A stretch of DNA of 64,000 nucleotides. Origin: Ancylostoma caninum. Its lineage: Eukaryota; Nematoda; Chromadorea; Rhabditida; Ancylostomatidae. Position 1 is the first letter of the stretch; each line of letters starts with the position of its first letter. The DNA lies in NCBI GenBank assembly GCA_037903475.1, contig JBAJFG010000152.1, forward strand, positions 124,001 to 188,000, in the 5' to 3' direction. Under the pieces are notes generated by a model. That model had not been told where the DNA came from, searched no databases, and was given only the letters and a program-made list of their open reading frames with translations. This document shows, in pieces, positions 1 through 9,359 of the stretch. The position numbers and the translations under genes were made by a program.

Positions 1-1131
1 AACGACGTGTGCCACTATTACAGGTGTAGACCTGTCAAATCTCTAGGTTCTGGAAAAATTTTTCTGTGCCATATTGGCAACATTATGCAGATGCTAATGC
101 TTTTTGTTCTAAACAAAACTGCTGACTTTGGGTCAAGTTATGGCATTTTGAAAAATTAGGTGGAACTGCCCCGGAACTTTTGCACGCACCTAATACATTA
201 CTGTGTCGGGTGTATGCCAGGAAGAACGATAGCTGGCACTAGTTGGCTATCACGAACCTGTCTGTCAGTATCCCATACAACTGTAGCCCCTTTCCTAATG
301 AAATGGCTGAGATTTGCACTTTCAGATATTGTGCATCTTCCAATAAGTATGGTGAAAATGACGTGATCAGGTACCAATTAGTGGGATGGAAGCAGTTGAA
401 GTTCAATTGCCATTGAAATGTGACATATTAATACTCCAGATCGCTATATTCCTGCTTTCAGTCCTAGAAGGTCCACATTCAGCTATGCATTAACTGAATA
501 ACGTCTTCGACCCTTCGAACAGGGTAGACTAGATGTGCGCAACGCAAAGTGGGCGTGGCATCCTTTGCATGGGGCAGATGGCAGCTGTCACGACCTATCG
601 TTCTTCATGACCGCCACCCCACTATGTCGACCCTTATGGTGGACAAGTCGTCTTTCTGATGGTATGTCTGTCGGATTTATTCAGATGTTTAGTTATTAAT
701 ATCACTTGATTCCTACCTCTTCATCATAATCTACTTCGTCCTCCATCCTTCTGTTGTAGGAAGCTCGTTCACAAACGCTCGCTACTAACGTTGTGAGGCC
801 GTAGCGTGGAATGGCTTCATTTAGATGTCTAGCTATCTCTCTGACATCTATTACCATGTCCGTCTTAAATTAGTCGTTAAAGCAGATTTAGTTCAGAGTA
901 AGCTCAAAACAAACACATACATCTACTAATGTTATGTAAGGCTGGAGAAGATTCAGGAGTTCTCTGGAGGCTTCTTGGGACACCCCCTCTTCTGGAAACT
1001 ATCAACCCGCTCCTGGATGTCTGCAGCAGTTGAGCTCCCCTCACTGATCACTCCCACCAGTTGTGACGCCTGTGGGATTATACATTTACATATAGCTATC
1101 CATAATAAATTACTTCACGCATATAGCTCAC
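1..1131. other. No gene recognised
   Basis: AT-rich sequence with only short scattered frames. I see no splice-supported exon, repeat array or transposon end here. Confidence 0.5.
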
Positions 1132-1345
1132 CGCATCGCGATAATGTGATCGCACAAAAATTTCCCCTTGTTTGTTCTTGAGCACTCCAGGAAAATTGTC
1201 TTAGCGCTTTCGGCATCGAGTCGTTCATCGCGAACCAACAGAGCCAACAGCAGCGCGAGCTGAGACTTCGTTCTGCTGCTCCGGCGAGTGTCCGAAGGGT
1301 TCGAGATCAATCCGCAGACAACGCAAACACGGTGCTGATTCATAG
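1132..1345 (-). CDS. Internal exon with a LIN-15B-like zinc-binding domain
   Basis: This exon is bounded on the minus strand by a strong nematode acceptor (AGTTTCAG at its high-coordinate end) and a GTGAGC donor just below 1132, so it looks like a genuine internal exon. The translation has the pattern CVVCG, about 22 residues, KSQLALLLALLVRDERLDAE, then FLCDHII. That order (Cys-x-x-Cys-Gly, a leucine-rich helix, then Cys-x-x-His) recalls the nematode-specific LIN-15B-like domain, thought to bind DNA or chromatin. The frame stays open upstream to about 1640, but I cannot tell whether that part is an adjoining exon. No neighbouring exon was identified with confidence, so this may be a gene fragment. 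The family call rests on motif spacing only. Confidence 0.42.
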
Positions 1346-2012
1346 CTGAAACTTTTGGTTTTTTATTTCCATCAAAACTACCAACATAAATAGGTGTACA
1401 CCAGTTGGAGTATTTTCTGCATATATAGTTTAGAATGTTTGTGCGTGTATAGTCTTCCAGCTCAGAGAATACACCTGTGTGGACTTTTGCTGTAATTACG
1501 ACATCGTCGCGATTTCGGCCACTCAGACAATCATGGAGGTTGACTGCAGGTGGAATTGGGTCCACCTCTAGTTGTACCTGGGAGTGGACCCCGAAACGCG
1601 GGGCACTTACCCCACCCACATATCGCAGACGTCCCTCCACGTGCCCCCACCGCGGCTATCCCCGATCCCGCGAAGGGATGGCGCTTATTCACACCTGTTC
1701 AGATGACAAAATTTGAGCAGATTACTTGTGTTTTCAAGCAGATTTCTCTTATTTTTTGCCAAAATATTTCCCCGTTTCACCTAAAAAATACACACAAATC
1801 TCTAGAAAATAAGCGAAATACGCTCGATTTTATGCGAATTGCGCCCGAAAATCAAGCGAAATCTGCTGGAATATGGGCAATGATCGCTGGATGTTCTATT
1901 CTCGGGGACTGCCCAGGCAGTAACACTGCAGTGGGTTTGTAGCAGAAATATTGCTCGTTAAAAAGGAAGCATTCTGAGTTTTGAGCACGTCTGCCGTAAA
2001 TGCTGAATTGAG

Positions 2013-2025
2013 GAAAATTAACCCT
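2013..2025. repeat. Left 13-bp target-site duplication of the Penelope-like insertion
   Basis: GAAAATTAACCCT occurs here and again, identically, at 5572-5584, on the two sides of the PLE insertion. Confidence 0.7.
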
Positions 2026-2902
2026 TGAGCTGTTGAGACTCTTTTCGATGCCTTTATTCTTTTTGTTAGCTTTCGGCTTTTAAAGCCTTCGTCAGACCTT
2101 AATACTCACAACAAATACAATAACATCAGGTACAAGAATCTCGTTAGCAACAATACCGTTCGGCAAGACGTTGAAGATGACTCTACCAACACGGTACGCA
2201 AACCTATGCAAAAGATTCTCACTAAGGAGGATAGAGAAGAACACCGCTGCATAGAAGGACCTCACCGCTTTCGCTCGCAGCAGTAGAGTGGGAGGTATCA
2301 GAACCAGAGATCCTTAAATGGTTGAGGGATGATAATCAAGAGATTAATCTTAATATTTCCCTTAATTCGTCTTTGTTGTTAATCTCTGGCTCGTGTCTTC
2401 TGATTTCTCTAGCTTCCATTATTTTTCTCTCCAAAGTCCTAGTTAGATGTCGATGCAGCACACGGACCGTGAACATTGGTGGTTGCTCATTCGTGTGTCT
2501 TAGGGTCCGGTGCCGCGAAAAACTTTCCTTTGGGTAGGAAGCAGGTTGTGACAGCGCTCTTCTGTGTTCGTCCAAACGTCTTCGCAGTGGTCTTATCGTC
2601 TCACCAATATATTTTTCGCCACAACCACTGCATGTGATCATATACACAGTGCCTCTAAGTTCGCATATCTTCTCTTCAGAGCAATATCGGCAATTCATCT
2701 CATGGCACCTGCTTTCGTAAATGCGAGTGGAGGTGAGTAGGTCTTTTAAAGTCGGTGGTGGGCAGAACACAAGTCGAACTGGCAACCGGGATTCCTTCAC
2801 TGCTTTATTTAGTTTTCGTGCTGAACTCTCACCCACATATGGAAGGGAAAGTGTCAACCCATCCATAGTCGAGTACGGGAGCCAAGTTCTTGAAGGTTCC
2901 GC
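2024..2902 (-). repeat. Left arm of the PLE inverted repeat
   Basis: This is the reverse complement of 4651-5529: every position x pairs with 7553 minus x at the points I checked. It holds the C-terminal RT region, the GIY-YIG coding part and the 3' untranslated end of the element. Confidence 0.88.
2071..2095 (-). ncRNA. Hammerhead ribozyme-like core in the left PLE arm
   Basis: On the minus strand the sequence reads CTGACGA, a stem of GGCTT/AAGCC capped by TAA, then GAAA. This matches the hammerhead core CUGANGA, stem II, GAAA, with one extra A before stem II. Hammerhead motifs are known in PLE pseudo-LTRs. I could not define stems I and III or the cleavage site with confidence. Confidence 0.5.
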
Positions 2903-4663
2903 ACGGTAACCATTCTGTTCAAGTATGCGAGCGACATCATCATCAACTGTTTTGTCCGTGGTCGTGCATATCTTGGCTTTGGTCTTGAGAAAGTTCCGCA
3001 CCACATTTGCCTTCATGAAAATTGGGTGGGCGCTCCGAGCGTGTACCAGAATGTTCCGAGAAGCCGGTTTCTTATACCACAAGCACTCCGTGTGACCTTC
3101 CACTATTCTAATCTTGGTATTTAGAAACGGCAGAAATCCATCTTCTTCTGGTTTCTCTAGTGTAAAGGACACGTTGTTGTCTGAAGCATTCAAGCGCTTT
3201 AGTGTTCCTCTAACTTCTTCCTCGGTATGTCCAATTACGAAAACGTCGTCAATATAGCGCTTATACAGCAGCATCTCAGAAGTTAATGATATCCTTTCTA
3301 TGTGGTCAAGAAATATTATGGCCATCAACGGTGCAATCCTGTTTCCCATCGCCAAGCCACGTCTCTGTTCAAAGATTTTGTTACTGAAACAGAAGACGTT
3401 GCAACCGAGCGTAGCCTTCAACATCACTCTGATGTCACCTGCGTCTAAGCCCATGTTCGGTATCTGGCTTTGGTGTTCTTCGTATAGGGAGACGACGGCA
3501 TCCACAGCTTTATTATTATCAACGTTAGTGTATAGGGACACGACGTCGAAACTTGCATAACATGCCGTTGATGGTATTTGGCACCGGTGTAGCGACGCCA
3601 AAAACGAGTCCACGTTTACAATATGAGCTCCAACGAACTGAAGCAATGGCGATAAAATCTTGACAAGCAGCCAACTGAGTCTATCAGACGGCCCTCCACA
3701 AGATGAAATTATGGGGCGCGTTCTGATTTCATCCCCAGACAGCATTCCCGGATCAGTTGATGCAGGAAGCTTGTGCGTTTTCACCAAATTGTAAAACGTG
3801 GGCACAATCGGGTGAAGGTCCAAAAGTTGCTTTGCAACAGTTACGCCGAGTTTTGGCTTCACTACGGTCGTTATCGCTTGTTTTACCTTCTCGCATGCCG
3901 TGACAAATGCAGCCATCGTGGTTTCTGTATATGTCGTGGAATCCGCGAGAACATTTTCAGTGATCATCTTATCCATCGACTGTGGCATCACAACAAAGGA
4001 GCCACATTTGTCTCCAACGGTGTATCGTAGCCTGTCTTTGGATCGAATAAGCTTCGCGATGCCTCTACGTTCACTAGCGGTCAAGTTGGAGCGATAGGTC
4101 TTTGTGGTTTCACTCATATATATTCGTTGCACAGCAAGCTCAAGATGGGCAAGTCTAGACTCGACTTCCGGAGCTGTTTTTGGAAGTCTGATCCCTCTTG
4201 CTGGAAAAGGCATTGAGGCAATGATTGTCGACTGCCGATCAAGTACTGTCGGTCCATTTTGTAATCGCCAACGTAGTCGGTGGGCGAACTGGTGAACGCC
4301 ACAAAGAGCCTTCTCTACGATGGTACTGCTCACTTTTGGAGTTATAGCAAAAGATGGGCCGAGGTTCAATGCTGCTGCCATATCGCTGTCAACTTCGTTC
4401 GTTCCGATAACAGTGTGCCGTAGGGGAGGAACAGCATTCATTTTTAGAAAGGTTGAACGAGTATGCGGTTGAGATGTTTCTCGCAAATGTTCAAGCTTCC
4501 TCGTAAGCCTATACTTTTCCCTGCTACGTAATTGAGAACACACACGTTGGTTGAATACAGAAATGCTCCTCCAAACATCTGGATGAAGATGGGACTGCAA
4601 TCTTAATTTCGAGCTCACAATGGACAGGATACAAAGACTTTTTCGCCGACGCGGAACCTTCAA
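2336..4663 (-). CDS. Penelope-type reverse transcriptase with GIY-YIG endonuclease
   Basis: The open frame of 775 codons has no internal stop. RT motifs appear in order: RTRPIISSCGGPSDRLSWLL (about 314-333), SFDVVSLYTNV with a catalytic Asp (361-371), QRRGLAMGNRIAPLMAIIFL (433-452), and the YIDD box in YKRYIDDVFVIG (467-478). A Cys-rich linker (CHEMNCRYCSEEKIC, about 653-667) precedes the GIY-YIG domain, with VYMIT near 673, KYIGET near 684 and RPLRRRLDEHRRAL following. PLE proteins nick DNA with the GIY-YIG domain and reverse-transcribe at the break. The first residues are read from the inverted second copy, and the decayed PLE at 17.9 kb extends further upstream in frame. This protein is therefore probably missing some 60-90 N-terminal residues even though the catalytic parts look intact. 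Confidence 0.9.
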   Translation of the reverse strand: MKVPRRRKSLCILSIVSSKLRLQSHLHPDVWRSISVFNQRVCSQLRSREKYRLTRKLEHLRETSQPHTRSTFLKMNAVPPLRHTVIGTNEVDSDMAAALNLGPSFAITPKVSSTIVEKALCGVHQFAHRLRWRLQNGPTVLDRQSTIIASMPFPARGIRLPKTAPEVESRLAHLELAVQRIYMSETTKTYRSNLTASERRGIAKLIRSKDRLRYTVGDKCGSFVVMPQSMDKMITENVLADSTTYTETTMAAFVTACEKVKQAITTVVKPKLGVTVAKQLLDLHPIVPTFYNLVKTHKLPASTDPGMLSGDEIRTRPIISSCGGPSDRLSWLLVKILSPLLQFVGAHIVNVDSFLASLHRCQIPSTACYASFDVVSLYTNVDNNKAVDAVVSLYEEHQSQIPNMGLDAGDIRVMLKATLGCNVFCFSNKIFEQRRGLAMGNRIAPLMAIIFLDHIERISLTSEMLLYKRYIDDVFVIGHTEEEVRGTLKRLNASDNNVSFTLEKPEEDGFLPFLNTKIRIVEGHTECLWYKKPASRNILVHARSAHPIFMKANVVRNFLKTKAKICTTTDKTVDDDVARILEQNGYRAEPSRTWLPYSTMDGLTLSLPYVGESSARKLNKAVKESRLPVRLVFCPPPTLKDLLTSTRIYESRCHEMNCRYCSEEKICELRGTVYMITCSGCGEKYIGETIRPLRRRLDEHRRALSQPASYPKESFSRHRTLRHTNEQPPMFTVRVLHRHLTRTLERKIMEAREIRRHEPEINNKDELREILRLIS

Positions 4664-4686
4664 GAACTTGGCTCCCGTACTCGACT

Positions 4687-5217
4687 ATGGATGGGTTGAC
4701 ACTTTCCCTTCCATATGTGGGTGAGAGTTCAGCACGAAAACTAAATAAAGCAGTGAAGGAATCCCGGTTGCCAGTTCGACTTGTGTTCTGCCCACCACCG
4801 ACTTTAAAAGACCTACTCACCTCCACTCGCATTTACGAAAGCAGGTGCCATGAGATGAATTGCCGATATTGCTCTGAAGAGAAGATATGCGAACTTAGAG
4901 GCACTGTGTATATGATCACATGCAGTGGTTGTGGCGAAAAATATATTGGTGAGACGATAAGACCACTGCGAAGACGTTTGGACGAACACAGAAGAGCGCT
5001 GTCACAACCTGCTTCCTACCCAAAGGAAAGTTTTTCGCGGCACCGGACCCTAAGACACACGAATGAGCAACCACCAATGTTCACGGTCCGTGTGCTGCAT
5101 CGACATCTAACTAGGACTTTGGAGAGAAAAATAATGGAAGCTAGAGAAATCAGAAGACACGAGCCAGAGATTAACAACAAAGACGAATTAAGGGAAATAT
5201 TAAGATTAATCTCTTGA
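4687..5217 (+). pseudogene. 5'-truncated PLE copy: C-terminal RT tail and GIY-YIG domain
   Basis: The 176-codon frame repeats the last 176 residues of the minus-strand PLE protein, starting at MDGLTLSLPYVGES and running through VYMIT, KYIGET and the same C terminus. It lacks all RT catalytic motifs, so it cannot be an autonomous polymerase. It is best read as part of the inverted pseudo-LTR. The GIY-YIG domain itself is unbroken, so a nuclease-only product is conceivable, but no promoter is visible. Confidence 0.8.
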
Positions 5218-5457
5218 TTATCATCCCTCAACCATTTAAGGATCTCTGGTTCTGATACCTCCCACTCTACTGCTGCGAGCGAAAGTGGTGAGGTCCTTCT
5301 ATGCAGCGGTGTTCTTCTCTATCCTCCTTAGTAAGAATCTTTTGCATAGGTTTGCGTACCGTGTTGGTAGAGTCATCTTCAACGTCTTGCCGAACGGTAT
5401 TGTTGCTAACGAGATTCTTGTACCTGATGTTATTGTATTTGTTGTGAGTATTAAGGT

Positions 5458-5482
5458 CTGACGAAGGCTTTAAAAGCCGAAA
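5458..5482 (+). ncRNA. Hammerhead ribozyme-like core in the right PLE arm
   Basis: Exact inverted counterpart of the core at 2071-2095: CTGACGA, a five-pair stem II, then GAAA. A degenerate relative lies at the same place in the second PLE (20690-20714), which argues that this is a family feature. Confidence 0.5.
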
Positions 5483-5571
5483 GCTAACAAAAAGAATAAA
5501 GGCATCGAAAAGAGTCTCAACAACTCAAGAAAACAAATCTTCAAGTGAGGCTCAGAGACAGAAGCATACTA

Positions 5572-5584
5572 GAAAATTAACCCT
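5572..5584. repeat. Right 13-bp target-site duplication of the PLE
   Basis: Identical to 2013-2025 (GAAAATTAACCCT). Confidence 0.7.
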
Positions 5585-5589
5585 ATCAA

Positions 5590-5830
5590 TGGGGGTCCTA
5601 CCTGCTGTTTGACGCCACGATTGTCTGAGCAACTAATCTAATTTTTACTTTTTTATACGTATATCGTGTGTTTCCTTCCATCTTAACGTTTCTCCACTGC
5701 CATTTAGTAAAATCTCCTCTCAGGCGCATCCTGCGGGCGAAGTCGTAATTGCAGACAGCCTGGTGCAGTTCCTGAGCTATCAGACCATATGTATCTCCCT
5801 CATAGAAATTGCGGAGCGTCAAACGATCGG
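5590..5830 (-). repeat. Dispersed repeat, copy 1
   Basis: The part around 5640-5730 matches 56250-56370 in the same orientation, sharing for example CACTGCCA(T/C)TTAGTAAAAT and an ATTAGAT(T/C)AGTT block on the minus strand. The minus frame here is open for 74 codons but the other copy is broken, so I do not call a gene. Confidence 0.45.
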
Positions 5831-5839
5831 AACCAAAAT

Positions 5840-6310
5840 TTGCTCACATGCACATAAGAACTGATGATGGATTATATCGATCTTATTGATTCTCCAGTGT
5901 CGCCCAGGGACTGGCGAGGACGTGTCTATTAGAACCGTCAATAATGTGCAAAACACGGATGTGTTAGCCACTTCGGACGATTTATAGATTTATCTGCTTT
6001 ATTAAATTTTCCCTAATTTTGCCCAAGGATCGGTGGGGACATGGTTGCTGAGATTTTCTATACTAGTATGCTGAACACGACATGATAATCATTTCCCACG
6101 AATATATCGATTCAGTGATTTTCTCTCCTTTCACTCTTCTGGGAAGGGACGAAGTAAGAATGGGCTTATTGGATCCATCGAAAAAGCGTAACATTCAAGA
6201 ACGAATATTGCTACAGTTTTCCATGAATTTACCGTCGAAATAACTTTACTGACATTCCGCTTATTTGAGATAGCTGGTGTAGTAAAACACCCCGAGCGAA
6301 GCCGGGTATG
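5840..6310 (+). repeat. Degenerate ~118-bp tandem repeat, copy 1
   Basis: Units contain a (C)CAGGGACTGGCGAGGACGTG-like segment, a TATCGATT-type segment and TTTT-rich spacers. It ends in CCCGAGCGAAGCCGGGTATG, the same end found at 50342-50361 after the related array at 49.3 kb. Confidence 0.5.
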
Positions 6311-7104
6311 CCGTCTAGTAATCTCTATAGTACATTCACTGACTGGGCACAGGTAACACGAAGAAGTCTGTTAGGTTAGATTCTTTATTACATGCATTAC
6401 AAGCAACTCTCCATCACATGTTTATGCAGGTATTTTCATTCAAATGCAGCACTCACACAAAAATAAGTCATCAAGATCTAGCTGTAATCCTAGATTTCCT
6501 GCAATGATGAAAACTAATACATTGATCAGTTTTATTCAAAAATGTACAAAACATGGGTCTGAAAGCCCATGTTCCGCTCCTCGAGACCCGCCTGTCTACG
6601 CCCCTACCTCTCGAGAATGCTGAGGTGTGCGACGGTACAGGTATCGTCGAATTATTGGGATCATTGTTCACAGGCCCAGACTTGAAATCTCGGCTACGAA
6701 AACTATTGCGGGTGCTGTCCAATGTTTATTCCGCTCTTGTGAGAAGGAACGGCAGAGATCCTGTGCCTCGTTGACTTCGTTCAGAACTCCTGAAAATTAA
6801 CGATAATGAAATATATTAGTGTGTTTCGCCTCTAAGCCCTAGACACAAAATATTCTAAGAGAGGTAAACCCTCCCCGAGGCTCATCAGTAGGGTAGGGAG
6901 GGTTCAACAAAGAAGTTAACAGAATAGGAACAAAGAAATTAAGCCGTAGTCGCGTAAACTCACTATTTCAAGTAGTGGCCGCATTTACGCGATTATGGAA
7001 AAAAAACGAACGTGTCTTCTCATCGTCACGGTAAACTTTTCATCTTGTATGAACAAATAGAACAAAAAGTTGCAACTACTCACAAGGCAGCAAAATCCAA
7101 ATGA
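6311..7104. other. No gene confidently recognised
   Basis: A 73-codon plus-strand frame at 6553-6774 is fairly hydrophilic and Leu/Arg-rich, but it has no recognisable domain or splice support. The rest is AT-rich. Confidence 0.35.
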
Positions 7105-7106
7105 TA

Positions 7107-8363
7107 CGGGGGTATCAAAAAGTTTCCGGCCTCCGCTTGCATGTTCCATATTCCTGTACTGCTTTGAGAGCGCCATGTAGGGTGAAGCCTTTCATGTTAA
7201 TTTGCAAAGTTTCATGAGATTTCGTTAAACTTCCCAGGAATAAGAACGTTTTATTCAAGCCAAGGTATGGTTATCGCTCGAAAAATGTGTATCCAGCGAG
7301 GAGCAACCGACGAATTTTTGTTTTGTAAACGAAATTTATTGAACAAAATCTAAATCCGCCCCTGAATTCTGAACGAAGAGTAAGTCTTCTAGCATTCCCA
7401 CATAAAATTTCGGAACTCAATATTTTTAGTGGAGTGACAATCGGTCGGAAACAGAGCGACCTCTGATCAACGAGCAGAGACAAGACGGAGACAGATTACT
7501 GTCGCTGTAGAAAAAATCACTAAGCGTCGCAGACAGGCTTTAGGTGCAGTAAGTGCGCAAGGACCTAAGCTATTCAAAACTTCCTTTGGAAATTTTTTAG
7601 GCTACCATCTAAGAATGTTAACCTTCGCAGAACATTGAGTCTTTAAAACCTTTTCGGCGTCCAACAAGAAAATTCCAGTTGAATATTCAAAGAAGATTTT
7701 TGGGAGTTTTGTAGAAAACGGAAAGGACATTCTGTAGTATTATATATTGACTGCCAATAAGTGGCAAATTCACAGCAAAGATTTGTAGTCCCAAGCGTGG
7801 GTCAGGATGGGCAGATCTCTGAGAACAGTGCGATCGAACACGGAAGCGGGGGTGAAAATGTCTTGCCCAAAGTTCTGTGCGATAGAGAAAAGATTTTGTC
7901 ACCTTACCACCTGCATGTAAACCTCAACGAAGTGGATTGTTACAACGCCACCTTGATCTACACTTTTCGAAAACGAGTCAAGGAAAAGGACGGCAGAAAT
8001 TCAACCCCGGAAGTCAGGCTCTTCAATGAGACATCACTTACCACAAAATTGTATTGTTGCATGACAATGCGAATGCATTTTGCTGATTCGGCCAGTTTGT
8101 AAAGGCAGTCCAGGGACTAGATACTAGAATCCATGAGAAAATCTGAAACGGCACTTCACCATAACGAAACAAATAACGAAAAAGAGTCTGCGTTGGGTGT
8201 TTGTGTTCGGCTGATAAAAATTCTTATAAAATTGGGTAAGTTCAATAAAATGACAAGATGAAGATATTTTGGTCTTCGATTGATGCATATATATTTACTC
8301 TAAAATTTCACTGTGGCAGCTATTCTGCAAGTGGTTCAGGCCGGAAACTTTTTGATACCCCTG
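7107..8363 (+). mobile_element. Decayed mariner/Tc1-type transposon with intact ends
   Basis: Terminal inverted repeats begin GGGGTATCAAAAAGTTTCCG on the left and mirror as CGGAAACTTTTTGATACCCC on the right. Both are flanked by TA dinucleotides (7105-7106 and 8364-8365), the target duplication of Tc1/mariner elements. The 1257-bp length fits a full mariner. A plus-strand remnant near 8055-8075 reads LHDNANAFC, matching the mariner HDNA motif around the second catalytic Asp. Stops and frameshifts break everything else, so the transposase is dead but the ends could still be mobilised in trans. Confidence 0.72.
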
Positions 8364-8365
8364 TA

Positions 8366-9117
8366 TATGGAAATGTTGGAAAATAATGAAACCCCTTGAG
8401 TGATTTTATTTCTCACAGACATGCATCTCAAAGATGAATATATATTGAGACCAGAGTCAGTTTGTAGATGTTGTGCTCAAACACCTCAAGATAACTGAAT
8501 CTGTCGTGAAGGACGTGGTGAACTCTACAATGCCACTCATCAAAGTATACCTTGTAAACTTTGAAGGTAATGACAAATACCACTTTTGGTCTCACGCATC
8601 ACAACAATGTCGTGAAGAAGAGGATATATGAGAAAGAACTTCAGTAACTGAAAAAAAAAAACAAAAAAAAGATGCGAAACGAACACTGATATGGTTTGCA
8701 AAGTCTACCACATTAAATACATTTTCGGACTTCCTTCCATAAGCAAAATCGATCCGTAAGTTGCGGTTTCACAGTTAGCACGATCGAGATACCTCCTGAA
8801 CGTAGAAATCCATAGAGGACATCAGTGAGATACAAATAAAACCGATATTCATTGCGTGTGGGTATATATAAGACATTCGTCACAGAGTAAACATCGGTGC
8901 AATTGCGGACCCTGTACAAAGGCTACGTGCGAGCCGCCAAAAACGTAGCCTTTCAACGGAGAATTTTATCCATTGGTATGGATCAGATCGCGCGCGATGT
9001 TTACTTCAAGGTGAATGCGCTGTACACATACAGTGAGCGTCGATGGTACTGCGTTTTTCGCATTCTAGTAAAGCATGCCTCGTGACTGCTCTGCTCGTGC
9101 TGGAATCGGCACTGTGA
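8366..9117. other. No gene recognised
   Basis: AT-rich sequence with an A-tract near 8650 and no splice-supported coding exon. Confidence 0.4.
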
Positions 9118-9358
9118 TATAGGCCGTCCGAAACGACGGGTCCGCCCACGCACGCGGGGATCGAGAAGCGGCGCGGCTGGGACGGATGCTGTTTGCTGCC
9201 AAGTCGAACACGTCACAGCCAAATCATTGGTCAGTACCATGAAGATAACGATGAAACGTGATACGCAGATCAGGGATGATGACGTGGAGCGCTGGCAAAC
9301 GTGGCAGCTTCTCGATCCCCGCGTGCGTGGGCGGACTCGTCGTTTCGGACAGACTGTA
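9118..9358. mobile_element. CG-rich foldback MITE
   Basis: The arms 9126-9169 and 9307-9350 are 44-nt inverted repeats (GTCCGAAACGACG...) with one or no mismatches, separated by 137 bases. Homology continues more weakly outward to TA-containing edges. No coding potential; consistent with a non-autonomous TA-target element. Confidence 0.62.
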
Positions 9359-9359
9359 C

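Larger units (their letters stand above)
4651..5529 (+). repeat. Right arm of the PLE inverted repeat
   Basis: Equal-length, near-identical inverted counterpart of 2024-2902. It begins abruptly inside the coding region (GCGGAACCTTCAAG), which makes the second copy 5'-truncated and head-to-head with the main element. Confidence 0.88.
2026..5571 (-). mobile_element. Penelope-like retroelement with an inverted partial copy
   Basis: The insertion is bounded by a perfect 13-bp duplication. From its 3' end it holds a pseudo-LTR-like arm (2024-2902, minus), the rest of the main element up to about 4650, and an inverted 5'-truncated second copy (4651-5529, plus). A 42-bp unpaired tail (5530-5571) lies beyond the second copy. 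The two arms are equal in length (879 bp) and nearly identical, so the duplication is recent or gene-converted. Inverted or direct pseudo-LTRs and a short terminal extension are known features of PLEs. The family is identified by RT motifs plus a C-terminal GIY-YIG domain. The duplication slightly overlaps the arm end at 2024-2025, so the exact boundary is uncertain by a couple of bases. Confidence 0.85.
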
